Positions 1 through 6,366 are shown, numbered from the stretch's first letter. The stretch: 7,042 nucleotides of DNA from Cryomorphaceae bacterium (GCA_003564735.1 PXEK01000276.1:1-7042), one strand, 5' to 3'. The notes: generated by a model from the letters alone, not told the origin. Translations and numbers: made by a program.

Positions 1-15
1 AGCTGCGTTACGCTC

Positions 16-61
16 AGCTGAAAAATACTCATTTACGAAGGTAAACTCCGCTTTTTCAGCT
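16..61. repeat. 46-bp concentric palindrome (possible dispersed repeat)
   Basis: AGCTGAAAAA at 16-25 is the exact reverse complement of TTTTTCAGCT at 52-61. Inside it, TTTAC (32-36) pairs with GTAAA (41-45) around a 4-nt loop. Both stems share the same centre, with a symmetric 6/6 internal loop between them. Positions 1-112 hold further palindromes: GCG-TTA-CGC (5-13), GCAAG-C-CTTGC (65-75) and ACTCT-TG-AGAGT (96-107). A 7-bp direct repeat GACAGAC occurs at 91-97 and 111-117. I see no credible gene start in 1-112. The minus strand is open to the left edge in one frame but shows no recognisable protein. The stretch could be a REP-like intergenic element, an RNA hairpin, or the flank of a gene outside the window. 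The structure is seen directly; any function is inference. Confidence 0.5.
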
Positions 62-112
62 TTCGCAAGCCTTGCTCTCGAACTTTATAAGACAGACTCT
101 TGAGAGTATTGA

Positions 113-877
113 CAGACACTATTTAGTCAGAATTGGGCACAAGATAACGTTCTTTTTAAAGGCGGCACCTGCTTAAAAAAATGCTATTTTGAAAATTACA
201 GATTTTCCGAAGATAATGATGCAACCATTACCCATCCTGAATTTGAACTCACACAGAGTCACATTCGTCAAGTCTGCAACCAAGTGACAAAAATCAGTGG
301 TATTGCTTTTAAAATCCTTTCATTCAAGCCGATTGAGTTTAACGATAAGCAGGTAGGTTGGGATGTAGAAATATGTTTTTGGGGCGCAAATCATGAACGC
401 AATAAGCCTCCTGTTTTCGGTAAAGATTGTCACACAAAAATTTGGTGCGAATTTCGCTTTTACGAAAGTGTGTTATTTAAGCGGAACTCTTGCAAAATCA
501 TCCACCCTTACAGTGATGGTAAACTTATTCAAGCGTCCATCCCATGCTATGATGTTCATGAAATATTGGCTGAAAAATTAAGAGCTCTCATACAGCGTAA
601 CAGAGGTGAAGCAAGAGACTATTTTGACTTGTGGTATATCAAAGAAAACATCAAAAATGTCAATTGGCAAGATGTTAAAACCGCATTTTTACAGAAATGT
701 GCTTACAAGGATATTTCATTTAAAGATTACAATGATTTCTTTCGGCAAAAACGTTTGAAACAAGTGCATATTACTTGGGATAAGCGACTTAAACATCAAC
801 TTCCCAAGAACTTTCATTTAAATAGATCTGAAGTTATCGAAGACCTAAAAATATTTCTAACTCAACTGTTCAACTGA
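113..877 (+). pseudogene. 5'-truncated AbiEii/AbiGii-type nucleotidyltransferase toxin
   Basis: The frame is open from 113, just after in-frame TGA codons at 101-103 and 110-112, and ends with TGA at 875-877 (254 codons). Numbering from codon 113, residues 15-19 read FKGGT and residues 30-36 read RFSEDND. These are the GGT and D-x-D nucleotidyltransferase signatures (Asp34, Asp36). Further on come ILAEKLRALI (around 563-592) and RDYFDLW (614-634), the two C-terminal family motifs. Relatives are usually about 280-310 residues and begin 40-60 residues before FKGGT, so the N-terminus is missing. No other frame in 1-112 supplies it. A GTG at 284 would make a 197-residue product lacking the GGT and DxD motifs, so it is not a sensible start. 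AbiEii enzymes are the toxin half of type IV toxin-antitoxin/abortive infection pairs. The AbiEi antitoxin expected upstream is not in the window. The gene is visibly AT-rich (about 35% GC in sampled lines) compared with anmK, suggesting transfer. The family call is strong. Calling it a pseudogene rests on the missing start. Confidence 0.8.
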
Positions 878-963
878 AAAGGACTTCACTCAACCGCTTC
901 ATAATACTGTTTTTATCATTTTCAGATTTTCTATTTCTGTTAAATATTGGATACACTACCCCG

Positions 964-1027
964 AATTTTTCCGGCTTACCGGAAATATTTGTATTAATTT
1001 TTCCGGTACACCGGATAATTTCATACT
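964..1027. promoter_or_regulatory. tandem 32-bp units, each with a CCGG-N4-CCGG dyad (candidate paired operator)
   Basis: Two units begin identically with AATTTTTCCGG at 964 and 996, exactly 32 bp apart. Unit 1 has a perfect 7-bp dyad: TTTCCGG (968-974), CTTA, CCGGAAA (979-985). Unit 2 has TCCGG (1002-1006), TACA, CCGGA (1011-1015). The dyad centres are also 32 bp apart, about three helical turns, so a dimeric regulator could bind both on one face. Written as half-sites they are TTTCC-N8-GGAAA and TTTCC-N8-GGATA. This resembles the E. coli HipB operator consensus TATCC-N8-GGATA. Known AbiE operons are likewise autoregulated through paired inverted repeats. The sites lie after the broken toxin gene and 90-150 bp before anmK, so they may control anmK or be left over from a lost operon. 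Neither dyad is followed by a T-run, so a terminator is unlikely. The structure is certain; the operator role is inferred. Confidence 0.55.
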
Positions 1028-1103
1028 TTTTCAATGCTGAACCTTATGTCGGCCGCAAATTTTCCTCAGGGATATCAACCTGCAAACTCATTAAAATTTA
1101 TCG

Positions 1104-1111
1104 TTATTTTG
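1104..1111 (+). promoter_or_regulatory. weak -7-like box before anmK
   Basis: TTATTTTG matches the Bacteroidota -7 consensus TAnnTTTG at all defined positions but one (second base T for A). No TTG -33 element is seen at the usual distance upstream. It ends only 5 bp before the GTG start, so if real, transcription would begin at or very near the start codon and give a leaderless message. The match is imperfect and this is only a candidate. Confidence 0.25.
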
Positions 1112-1116
1112 TACCT

Positions 1117-2202
1117 GTGAAAAAATCGCTCCAAACAACATATCGCGTTTTGGGCATGATGTCCGGAACATCATTGGACGGACTCGATCTCGCGTTGTGT
1201 ACCTTCGAGGTAAAAAACAATACGTACACTTACGCTATTGAACGCGCTCAAACCGTTCGTTACCCTGAGCACATTACCCAAATGCTCAAAAACGCCTACT
1301 CCGCAACGGGTAGCCGGTTGCAGCAAGCGCACCTGGAGTACGGAACGTTTCTGGGAACCGCGGCCAAAAGGTTTTTAAACAACGAACCCTCCGACTTCAT
1401 CGCATCGCACGGTCACACCGTTTTTCACCAACCCCGAGAGGGTTACACTTTTCAGCTCGGCAGCGGCAGAGCACTGGCTCACGCGGCACAATGCGACGTA
1501 GTTTGCGATTTTAGAACCGCCGATGTGCTGCGCGGCGGGGAGGGCGCTCCGCTCGTTCCGGTAGGTGACAAGCTCCTTTTTGCGGAGTATGAAGGATGTA
1601 TGAATCTGGGAGGTTATATCAATTTATCATACCGTGACGGCGAACTTCAACCGGCTTTTGATATTGCACCCATGAATACCGTGCTCAACCTCCTCGCACA
1701 AAAAACGGGAAAAGATTTTGATGAAGGAGGTAACATAGCACAATCGGGAACACTTATCACTGACTTGTACGCCGACTTAAACGCACTCGCCATAGATCCT
1801 TCTCCCGCAAAACAGAGCTTGGGAACGGAGTGGCTGCACAAGGTGTTTTTGCCGGTGATCGAAAAATACGACAAGGCTTCGCCTCGCGATGCGCTGCATA
1901 CGGTCACCCGGTTTCTCGCCGAAAAAACCGCCTCTGTTTTGAATCGGCATATTCCCGAGGGCAAGATTTTGGTCACGGGCGGCGGCACAAAAAACGCCGA
2001 ATTTATGTCCTTACTCAAACGGCACTGCACTGCCGCTCCCGTAGCGGGACCGGAACTGCTTATCGACTTTAAAGAAGCGCTTATTTTCGCGTTTTTGGGT
2101 GTGCTGCGCTTGCGCGGCGAAATCAATGTGTTGGCTGAGGCTACCGGTGCCCGGCAAAGCCATTGTGCGGGAGAGTTTTTCCCGGCGAACGAAATGCGCT
2201 AA
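1117..2202 (+). CDS. anmK: anhydro-N-acetylmuramic acid kinase AnmK
   Basis: AnmK is a cytoplasmic enzyme that uses ATP and water to open and phosphorylate 1,6-anhydro-MurNAc to MurNAc-6-phosphate during murein recycling. The 361-residue product has near-full family length (E. coli AnmK is 369). Visible motifs in order are: the N-terminal phosphate loop GMMSGTSLDGLDLA (residues 13-26), SHGHTVFHQP (97-106), QLGSGRALAHAA (113-124), the GGEGAPLVPVGD loop (140-151), NLGG (163-166), FDIAPMN (181-187) with Asp182 at the position of the catalytic base, and the C-terminal VTGGGTKN (286-293). The usual DxGPGN motif is DIAPMN here, which may be clade-typical. The GTG start at 1117 is chosen because it puts about 12 residues before the conserved GMMSGT loop; the next in-frame ATG is inside that loop. 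No Shine-Dalgarno is seen. The M1 peptidase gene follows after 58 bp on the same strand. Identification is firm; the start is less sure. Confidence 0.95.
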   Translation: MKKSLQTTYRVLGMMSGTSLDGLDLALCTFEVKNNTYTYAIERAQTVRYPEHITQMLKNAYSATGSRLQQAHLEYGTFLGTAAKRFLNNEPSDFIASHGHTVFHQPREGYTFQLGSGRALAHAAQCDVVCDFRTADVLRGGEGAPLVPVGDKLLFAEYEGCMNLGGYINLSYRDGELQPAFDIAPMNTVLNLLAQKTGKDFDEGGNIAQSGTLITDLYADLNALAIDPSPAKQSLGTEWLHKVFLPVIEKYDKASPRDALHTVTRFLAEKTASVLNRHIPEGKILVTGGGTKNAEFMSLLKRHCTAAPVAGPELLIDFKEALIFAFLGVLRLRGEINVLAEATGARQSHCAGEFFPANEMR

Positions 2203-2228
2203 ATCTACTCCGGTTCGGTCGAATCCCC

Positions 2229-2236
2229 TACTTTTG
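2229..2236 (+). promoter_or_regulatory. Bacteroidota -7 box before the M1 peptidase gene
   Basis: TACTTTTG is an exact match to the TAnnTTTG consensus of the Bacteroidota primary sigma factor. It lies in the 58-bp gap after anmK and 24 bp before the ATG at 2261, a normal leader length. The companion TTG at -33 is not evident about 20 bp upstream. This suggests the peptidase gene may have its own promoter even if anmK transcripts read into it. Confidence 0.4.
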
Positions 2237-2260
2237 CATTACCTTATTTATCATTGATTA

Positions 2261-4906
2261 ATGACTCGGTTCATGTTAAAATATTTCTTTACGATTGGCG
2301 CGGCTTTTCTGCTGGCCGGATGTACTTTGTTTCAAAAATCGGCTCAAGAACCCTCGGTGGAGATTATTACGCTTGATACTATTGAGGTTGAAGATGTGGC
2401 TCCCCGCCAAAATTACATGGCTTCCGCCACTCGGGGGGTCGATTTAATTCACACCCGACTGGACGTAAAATTCGACTGGGAAAAGCAGTATCTCTACGGC
2501 AAAGCGAATCTGATTTTTAAACCTCACTTTTACGACGTTGAACGGTTTGAGATTGATGCCAAAGGCTTTGATATCAATGAAGTGACGTTGGTAGGTTCTG
2601 ACCAAAATATAGAACTGCCTTATGATTACGACGACATGCACATTACGGTAAAACTGCCTCAAAAATACACGCGCATTGATACGTTTGAATTGTTTATTGA
2701 GTACACGGCCAAGCCCAACGAGTTGGAAATTGAGGGCAGCAGCGCCATTACCGATGCTAAGGGTCTGTATTTTATAAATCCGCTGGGTGAAGACCCCGAC
2801 AAACCGATGCAAATTTGGACGCAGGGCGAGCCCGAATCTAACTCGGCATGGTTTCCCACAATAGATAAACCCAACGAAAAAATATCTCAGGAATTGGCTA
2901 TTACGGTGGAAGAGAAGTACAAAACGCTATCTAACGGCGTGTTGCAATTTTCAGAACTCAATGGCGACGGTACGCGAACCGACCACTGGGTGCAAAAGTT
3001 GGAACACCCGCCTTATTTGGTGATGATGGCCGTGGGCGAATTCTCGGTAACCGAAGACAAATGGCGCGACAGCCTCGATTTATATTACTACGTTGAGGAG
3101 GAGTACGGTGCGTACGCCAATCAAATTTTTGGCGATACGCCCGAGATGTTGGAGTTTTTCTCAAACGTTCTTGACTTTGATTACCCGTGGGATAAATACG
3201 CTCAGGTGGTGGTTAGGGATTACGTTTCGGGAGCTATGGAAAATACGGGGGCGGTGATTTTTGGTGAATACGCCCAGGTTACCGATAGGGAGCTCATTGA
3301 TCAAAGTCCCGAAGATGTGATTGCTCACGAGTTGGCGCACCACTGGTTTGGAAATATTGTTACATGTGAATCGTGGGCGAACTTGCCGCTTAATGAGAGT
3401 TTCGCCACGTATTGCGAGTATTTGTGGCGAGAGCACAAGCACGGTCGAGCCATTGCCGATATGCACTTAAATAAAAAATTGCGCAACTATTTGTCAGAGT
3501 TTAATCGGGGTAAGGTTGAAAACCTCATCAGGTTCAATCACAACGATCCCGGCGATATGTTTGACCGCCACAGCTATGATAAAGGCTCACGCGTATTGCA
3601 CATGCTGCGCAAGTATGTGGGCGATGATGCGTTTTTCACCTCACTCAACAAATACCTGACCGATAATGCCTACACCGCCGTTGAAATTCACCACCTGCGC
3701 TTGGCATTTGAAGAGGTGACGGGCGAAGACCTCAACTGGTTTTTCAATCAGTGGTTTTTAGATAAATCGCACCCCAAACTCAAGGTGGAATATGATTATG
3801 ATGATTCGCTAAATATCCAGTACGTTCATGTGGAACAAACCCAAGATTTTGAAAAGTCGCCCCTGTTCAAACTTCCCGTGGATATCGATTTTTACTTTTT
3901 AAAGGGTAGCAAAGTGCGTGAAAGCATTGTTATTGACAGCGTAAAACAAACCTTTGCTTTTGAGTTTAGGCAGGAGCCGCGCTTGGTGAACTTCGATGCC
4001 GAAAAAATGCTTTTGGCTGAGATTAATGAGGTAAAGCACGTTGATAGGTACTTGTATCAATACCGCAATGCACCGCTTTTTGAAGACCGATTGAAAGCTT
4101 TGGAGTCGGTAGCCAAGCACGCCCGCAAAAACAGTGATGCGGCACAAACCATTATTGACGCCATCAACGATCCCGTTTACGGCATTAGAGAAAAAGCCAT
4201 TGCGCTCACCAAACGACTTCCCGATTCACGCAAGGAGGACGCCGCCAAAGCACTGGCAGCGGCCGTGAAAGATGAAAAATCAACGGTGCGCGCCTCGGCA
4301 CTTTCGCGCTTGCCCAATTTCCAAAAAGAAAATGAGTACGACAAATTGATTATCAACGCCCTTGAAGACAGCAGCTATTACGTTAATGTGGCCGCACTGG
4401 AAGCCCTTTACGAAACCAACCCCGAGGCAGGGATACAACACGCACAAGCTTTTGAAAACACTACAAACGAACAACTTGCCTTAACCGTGGCAACCCTCTA
4501 TCTCGCTGAGGAAAAGGAAGGTAAAAACGAATTCTTTTTGTCGTTGAACAGCGTGGTAACCGGCTTTGAGCGTGTGAGTTATTTTGATATACTGAGTAAG
4601 TACGCCACTCAAAACAGCGATTATGAATTTAGATCGCAAGTGGTGTCGTTCTTGAACACAGAGTCGCGTAAAGATGTGATTTGGTTCATTAAACTCTACG
4701 CCGCGCAGGGTCTGTCCCTCATTCGCTCAACGTATGAAGAGGAATTGGAGGCCGTAACATCGCAATACGAGGAAGATGAGCAAATGACGGAGGTGCACAC
4801 CCTTTTAGTTGAAGAGCTCAACACCAAGCTCGATGAGGTGAATGAGATTATTGAAGAACTCAAAGAAGAGGTTGACGATTCGCGCGTGAGAATGGTGTTG
4901 GAGTAG
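2261..4906 (+). CDS. lipoprotein M1-family zinc aminopeptidase with extended C-terminus
   Basis: Predicted metallo-aminopeptidase that removes N-terminal residues from peptides. Residues 1-21 form a lipoprotein signal: a hydrophobic stretch ending in the lipobox LAGC with Cys21. No acidic surface-export signal follows the Cys, so a periplasm-facing lipoprotein is likelier than a surface one. An N-terminal beta domain spans about 55-260. The exopeptidase motif GAMENTG is at 324-330 (Glu327), the zinc site HELAH at 356-360, and the third ligand Glu379 in NES follows after the family-standard 18 residues. Tyr439 in YDKG is the likely transition-state tyrosine. All catalytic residues are present. 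The catalytic core ends near residue 500 (WFLDKSHP). A beta segment (505-585) is followed by HEAT-like helical repeats (about 600-760), then a very acidic coiled-coil tail (825-875). At 881 residues it is within the range of large M1 enzymes. The ATG at 2261 is used; an in-frame ATG at 2273 (Met5) gives an equally good signal peptide. No Shine-Dalgarno is seen. The natural substrate is unknown. Confidence 0.93.
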   Translation: MTRFMLKYFFTIGAAFLLAGCTLFQKSAQEPSVEIITLDTIEVEDVAPRQNYMASATRGVDLIHTRLDVKFDWEKQYLYGKANLIFKPHFYDVERFEIDAKGFDINEVTLVGSDQNIELPYDYDDMHITVKLPQKYTRIDTFELFIEYTAKPNELEIEGSSAITDAKGLYFINPLGEDPDKPMQIWTQGEPESNSAWFPTIDKPNEKISQELAITVEEKYKTLSNGVLQFSELNGDGTRTDHWVQKLEHPPYLVMMAVGEFSVTEDKWRDSLDLYYYVEEEYGAYANQIFGDTPEMLEFFSNVLDFDYPWDKYAQVVVRDYVSGAMENTGAVIFGEYAQVTDRELIDQSPEDVIAHELAHHWFGNIVTCESWANLPLNESFATYCEYLWREHKHGRAIADMHLNKKLRNYLSEFNRGKVENLIRFNHNDPGDMFDRHSYDKGSRVLHMLRKYVGDDAFFTSLNKYLTDNAYTAVEIHHLRLAFEEVTGEDLNWFFNQWFLDKSHPKLKVEYDYDDSLNIQYVHVEQTQDFEKSPLFKLPVDIDFYFLKGSKVRESIVIDSVKQTFAFEFRQEPRLVNFDAEKMLLAEINEVKHVDRYLYQYRNAPLFEDRLKALESVAKHARKNSDAAQTIIDAINDPVYGIREKAIALTKRLPDSRKEDAAKALAAAVKDEKSTVRASALSRLPNFQKENEYDKLIINALEDSSYYVNVAALEALYETNPEAGIQHAQAFENTTNEQLALTVATLYLAEEKEGKNEFFLSLNSVVTGFERVSYFDILSKYATQNSDYEFRSQVVSFLNTESRKDVIWFIKLYAAQGLSLIRSTYEEELEAVTSQYEEDEQMTEVHTLLVEELNTKLDEVNEIIEELKEEVDDSRVRMVLE

Positions 4907-5030
4907 GCAAAAAGTGTGAAGGCCGGCCATTTGAATGAGCAACGCCGGGAACCTGAATAGGGGTTTTGGTGTTTTTTTGGTCAGAACACCCTATCCACTG
5001 CAAAACAACCTCTTCGAAAGAAACAAAAAG

Positions 5031-5981
5031 ATGAAAAAAAAGCAGCCCACGACCTTAATCGTTTTTTACGTACTGGTGTTGTACATCTTTTTGCAATTCA
5101 GTTGGTGGGCGTACCTCATTTTCACGTTAAACGTTGAGATTTTGGAACTGCAAAAAGAGGTGGGTAAACTCAGCGGATCGGAAAACATCGAAAATTACAA
5201 CACCCTTTTGCGCAACAAACTGCTGATGATTACCGGCGAAGGAGCGGTGTTTTTACTGTTGCTCTTCATCGGATTCAGACAAGTGAGAAAATCCTTCATA
5301 CGCGAAATAGCCTTGGGCAAACAGCAAAACAACTTTTTGCTGAGCGTAACGCACGAGCTCAACTCGCCGCTGGCCTCCATCAAACTGTACTTGCAAACCC
5401 TGGCGAGGCGCGAACTACCCCAAACCAAGCAAAAGGAAATCATCAACAAAGCCCTCAAAGATGTGGAGCGGCAATCTAACCTCATCAACAATATACTTTC
5501 GGCGTCCAGACTTGAAGATAACTCTTACACCTTTTACCCTGAATCGATAAAGTTGGGCAGACGCATCAAAGACATTGTTGACGTTCATCCGCAGGAGACC
5601 CACAAAGTCAATGTGGAAGTGGAGGAAGAAGTTGAAATTCTCGCCGATCCCGGCGCGTTGGATTCCGTGATCATCAACTTGTTTGAAAACGCCCTAAAAT
5701 ACAGCGAAAAACAAACCGAAGTCACCTTGCGCATAAATCGGGAAGAAGATTTTGCCGTTTTTAGCGTGGAGGATCAAGGCACAGGCATTGATGCCGGGGA
5801 GCGTGAGAAAATATTTGACAAATTCTACAGGTCGGGCGATGAAAGTACCCGCAAAACCAAAGGAACCGGATTGGGATTGTTTTTGGTTAAATTTTACGTG
5901 AAAGCCGGAGGCGGCACCATCGAAGCCCTACCCAACCAACCTAAAGGCACCATCTTTAAAGTCAAATGGCCGTTGGCTTAA
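5031..5981 (+). CDS. two-TM sensor histidine kinase without a visible response regulator
   Basis: Inner-membrane sensor kinase of 316 residues, expected to autophosphorylate on His and pass the phosphate to a response regulator Asp. TM1 is about residues 8-31 and TM2 about 65-83. The roughly 33-residue loop between them is too short for a folded sensor domain, and no PAS or HAMP is seen. HisKA carries SVTHELNSPLASI with phospho-acceptor His108. HATPase_c shows the N-box LFENALKYS (Asn220), the G1 box VEDQGTG (Asp248), the F-box FDKFYR (262-267) and the G2 box KGTGLGL (from residue 277). The kinase core is intact. The frame is open upstream to an ATG at 4935, adding 32 residues. I prefer the ATG at 5031 because a short basic tail (MKKKQ) leads straight into TM1, an A-rich leader precedes it, and the extra residues show no family features. 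It follows the M1 gene by 124 bp. No response regulator gene lies downstream, where the region is convergent and non-coding, so the partner is elsewhere. Confidence 0.92.
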   Translation: MKKKQPTTLIVFYVLVLYIFLQFSWWAYLIFTLNVEILELQKEVGKLSGSENIENYNTLLRNKLLMITGEGAVFLLLLFIGFRQVRKSFIREIALGKQQNNFLLSVTHELNSPLASIKLYLQTLARRELPQTKQKEIINKALKDVERQSNLINNILSASRLEDNSYTFYPESIKLGRRIKDIVDVHPQETHKVNVEVEEEVEILADPGALDSVIINLFENALKYSEKQTEVTLRINREEDFAVFSVEDQGTGIDAGEREKIFDKFYRSGDESTRKTKGTGLGLFLVKFYVKAGGGTIEALPNQPKGTIFKVKWPLA

Positions 5982-6000
5982 TTTGATTTTGGCCGTTAGT

Positions 6001-6066
6001 TTTGCGAAAACTCTTGCAGACGGTTTTCCTCTGCGGCTTTGCGAGAACCTTTTGCAGACGGTTTTT
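6001..6066 (+). repeat. imperfect 27-28 bp direct repeat
   Basis: Copy 1 (6001-6027) and copy 2 (6038-6065) both start TTTGCGA and end TTGCAGACGGTTTT. They differ by a few substitutions and a 1-bp length difference in the middle, with a 10-bp spacer. The complementary segments GAAAAC, GGTTTTC, GAGAACC and GGTTTTT alternate along the pair, so alternative hairpins can form. Copy 1 begins 19 bp after the histidine kinase stop. Confidence 0.6.
6022..6053 (+). terminator. weak candidate terminator of the histidine kinase transcript
   Basis: GGTTTTC (6022-6028) pairs with GAGAACC (6043-6049) with one G-T wobble and a 14-nt loop, followed by TTTT (6050-6053). The stem is AT-rich and the T-run short. 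A second overlapping hairpin pairs GAGAACC with GGTTTTT at 6060-6066. It sits 40 bp after the kinase stop, which is a reasonable place, but stability is modest. Confidence 0.3.
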
Positions 6067-6073
6067 ATGAGCA

Positions 6074-6101
6074 TTTAGCCTTTAGCCTTTGGCTGTTAGC
6101 T
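6074..6101. repeat. four degenerate heptamers of TTTAGCC type
   Basis: Consecutive units are TTTAGCC, TTTAGCC, TTTGGCT and GTTAGCT. The first two are identical and the others each differ at two positions. The array starts 8 bp after the longer direct repeat ends. Confidence 0.6.
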
Positions 6102-6112
6102 ATCCCCTGCAT

Positions 6113-6143
6113 CTCGACCTTGACCTCGTCCTTCTCGTTCCTT
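6113..6143. repeat. three degenerate CTCG-pyrimidine units
   Basis: CTCGACCTT (6113-6121), CTCGTCCTT (6125-6133) and CTCGTTCCTT (6134-6143) form a short, strand-asymmetric pyrimidine-rich array, with a 3-bp spacer after the first unit. Confidence 0.5.
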
Positions 6144-6179
6144 GTAGTAATTGTGATTTCACCCGCAACGTCTTTTCAG

Positions 6180-6207
6180 CTCACGGCTCACCGCTTACGG
6201 TTCACGA
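6180..6207. repeat. four degenerate heptamers of CTCACGG type
   Basis: Consecutive units are CTCACGG, CTCACCG, CTTACGG and TTCACGA, 28 bp in all. It has the same unit length and copy number as the array at 6074-6101 but a different sequence. Confidence 0.6.
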
Positions 6208-6366
6208 ACCTTTCAGCTTTTCTTACTTGTAAGAACTCGACTTTACCTGCAACGTATCCCGCTTCACACTTTCCGCCGAATGGTCTTAATGGCTAATGAC
6301 GTTCGCAAAGCGGAGTTTTCGCAATCACAGCGCATCGAGTTTCGACGAACGGAGGCTTTTTACGCC

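Larger units (their letters stand above)
5982..6366. other. 385-bp convergent intergenic region with degenerate tandem repeats
   Basis: The sensor kinase (+) and infB (-) both end here, so the region must hold the 3' ends of two transcripts. It contains an imperfect direct repeat (6001-6066) and three short degenerate arrays (6074-6101, 6113-6143, 6180-6207). ACCYGCAACGT is also repeated at 6161-6171 and 6245-6255. An 85-codon frame at 6039-6296 runs through these repeats and looks spurious. The last 70 bp before the infB stop contain only weak inverted repeats (for example GTTCG 6301-6305 with CGAAC 6346-6350), and no clear terminator for infB is seen. Confidence 0.6.

Noticed and set aside
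1..100. Minus-strand open frame running off the left edge
   Set aside because: It has no start codon in the window and no recognisable domain, and it coincides with the palindrome-rich segment. It could be a gene tail or repeat, but it cannot be supported from what is visible.
284..877. GTG at 284 as a true start of a 197-residue toxin
   Set aside because: It would exclude the GGT and DxD catalytic motifs encoded in the same open frame just upstream, and no ribosome binding or promoter signal precedes it.
1647..2126. Long minus-strand frame inside anmK
   Set aside because: It is a shadow of a clearly identified gene. The product is low in recognisable features and rich in Ser/Lys/Pro from antisense codon bias.
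4968..4990. Inverted repeat GGTGTT / AACACC between the M1 and kinase genes
   Set aside because: The stem is only 6 bp with an 11-nt loop and no T-run after it. It is too weak to call a terminator or operator.
4935..5030. N-terminal 32-residue extension of the histidine kinase
   Set aside because: The extension has no family features and delays the basic-TM1 start. The ATG at 5031 has an A-rich leader typical of this group. It remains possible.
6039..6296. 85-codon + strand frame in the intergenic region
   Set aside because: It runs through several degenerate tandem repeats, has a Ser/Leu/Thr-rich low-complexity product with no recognisable domain, and lies between the ends of two convergent genes.
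6307..6318. 12-mer AAAGCGGAGTTT shared, inverted, with positions 43-54
   Set aside because: A 12-base match on either strand is expected about once or twice by chance in 7 kb, and the flanks do not extend the similarity.
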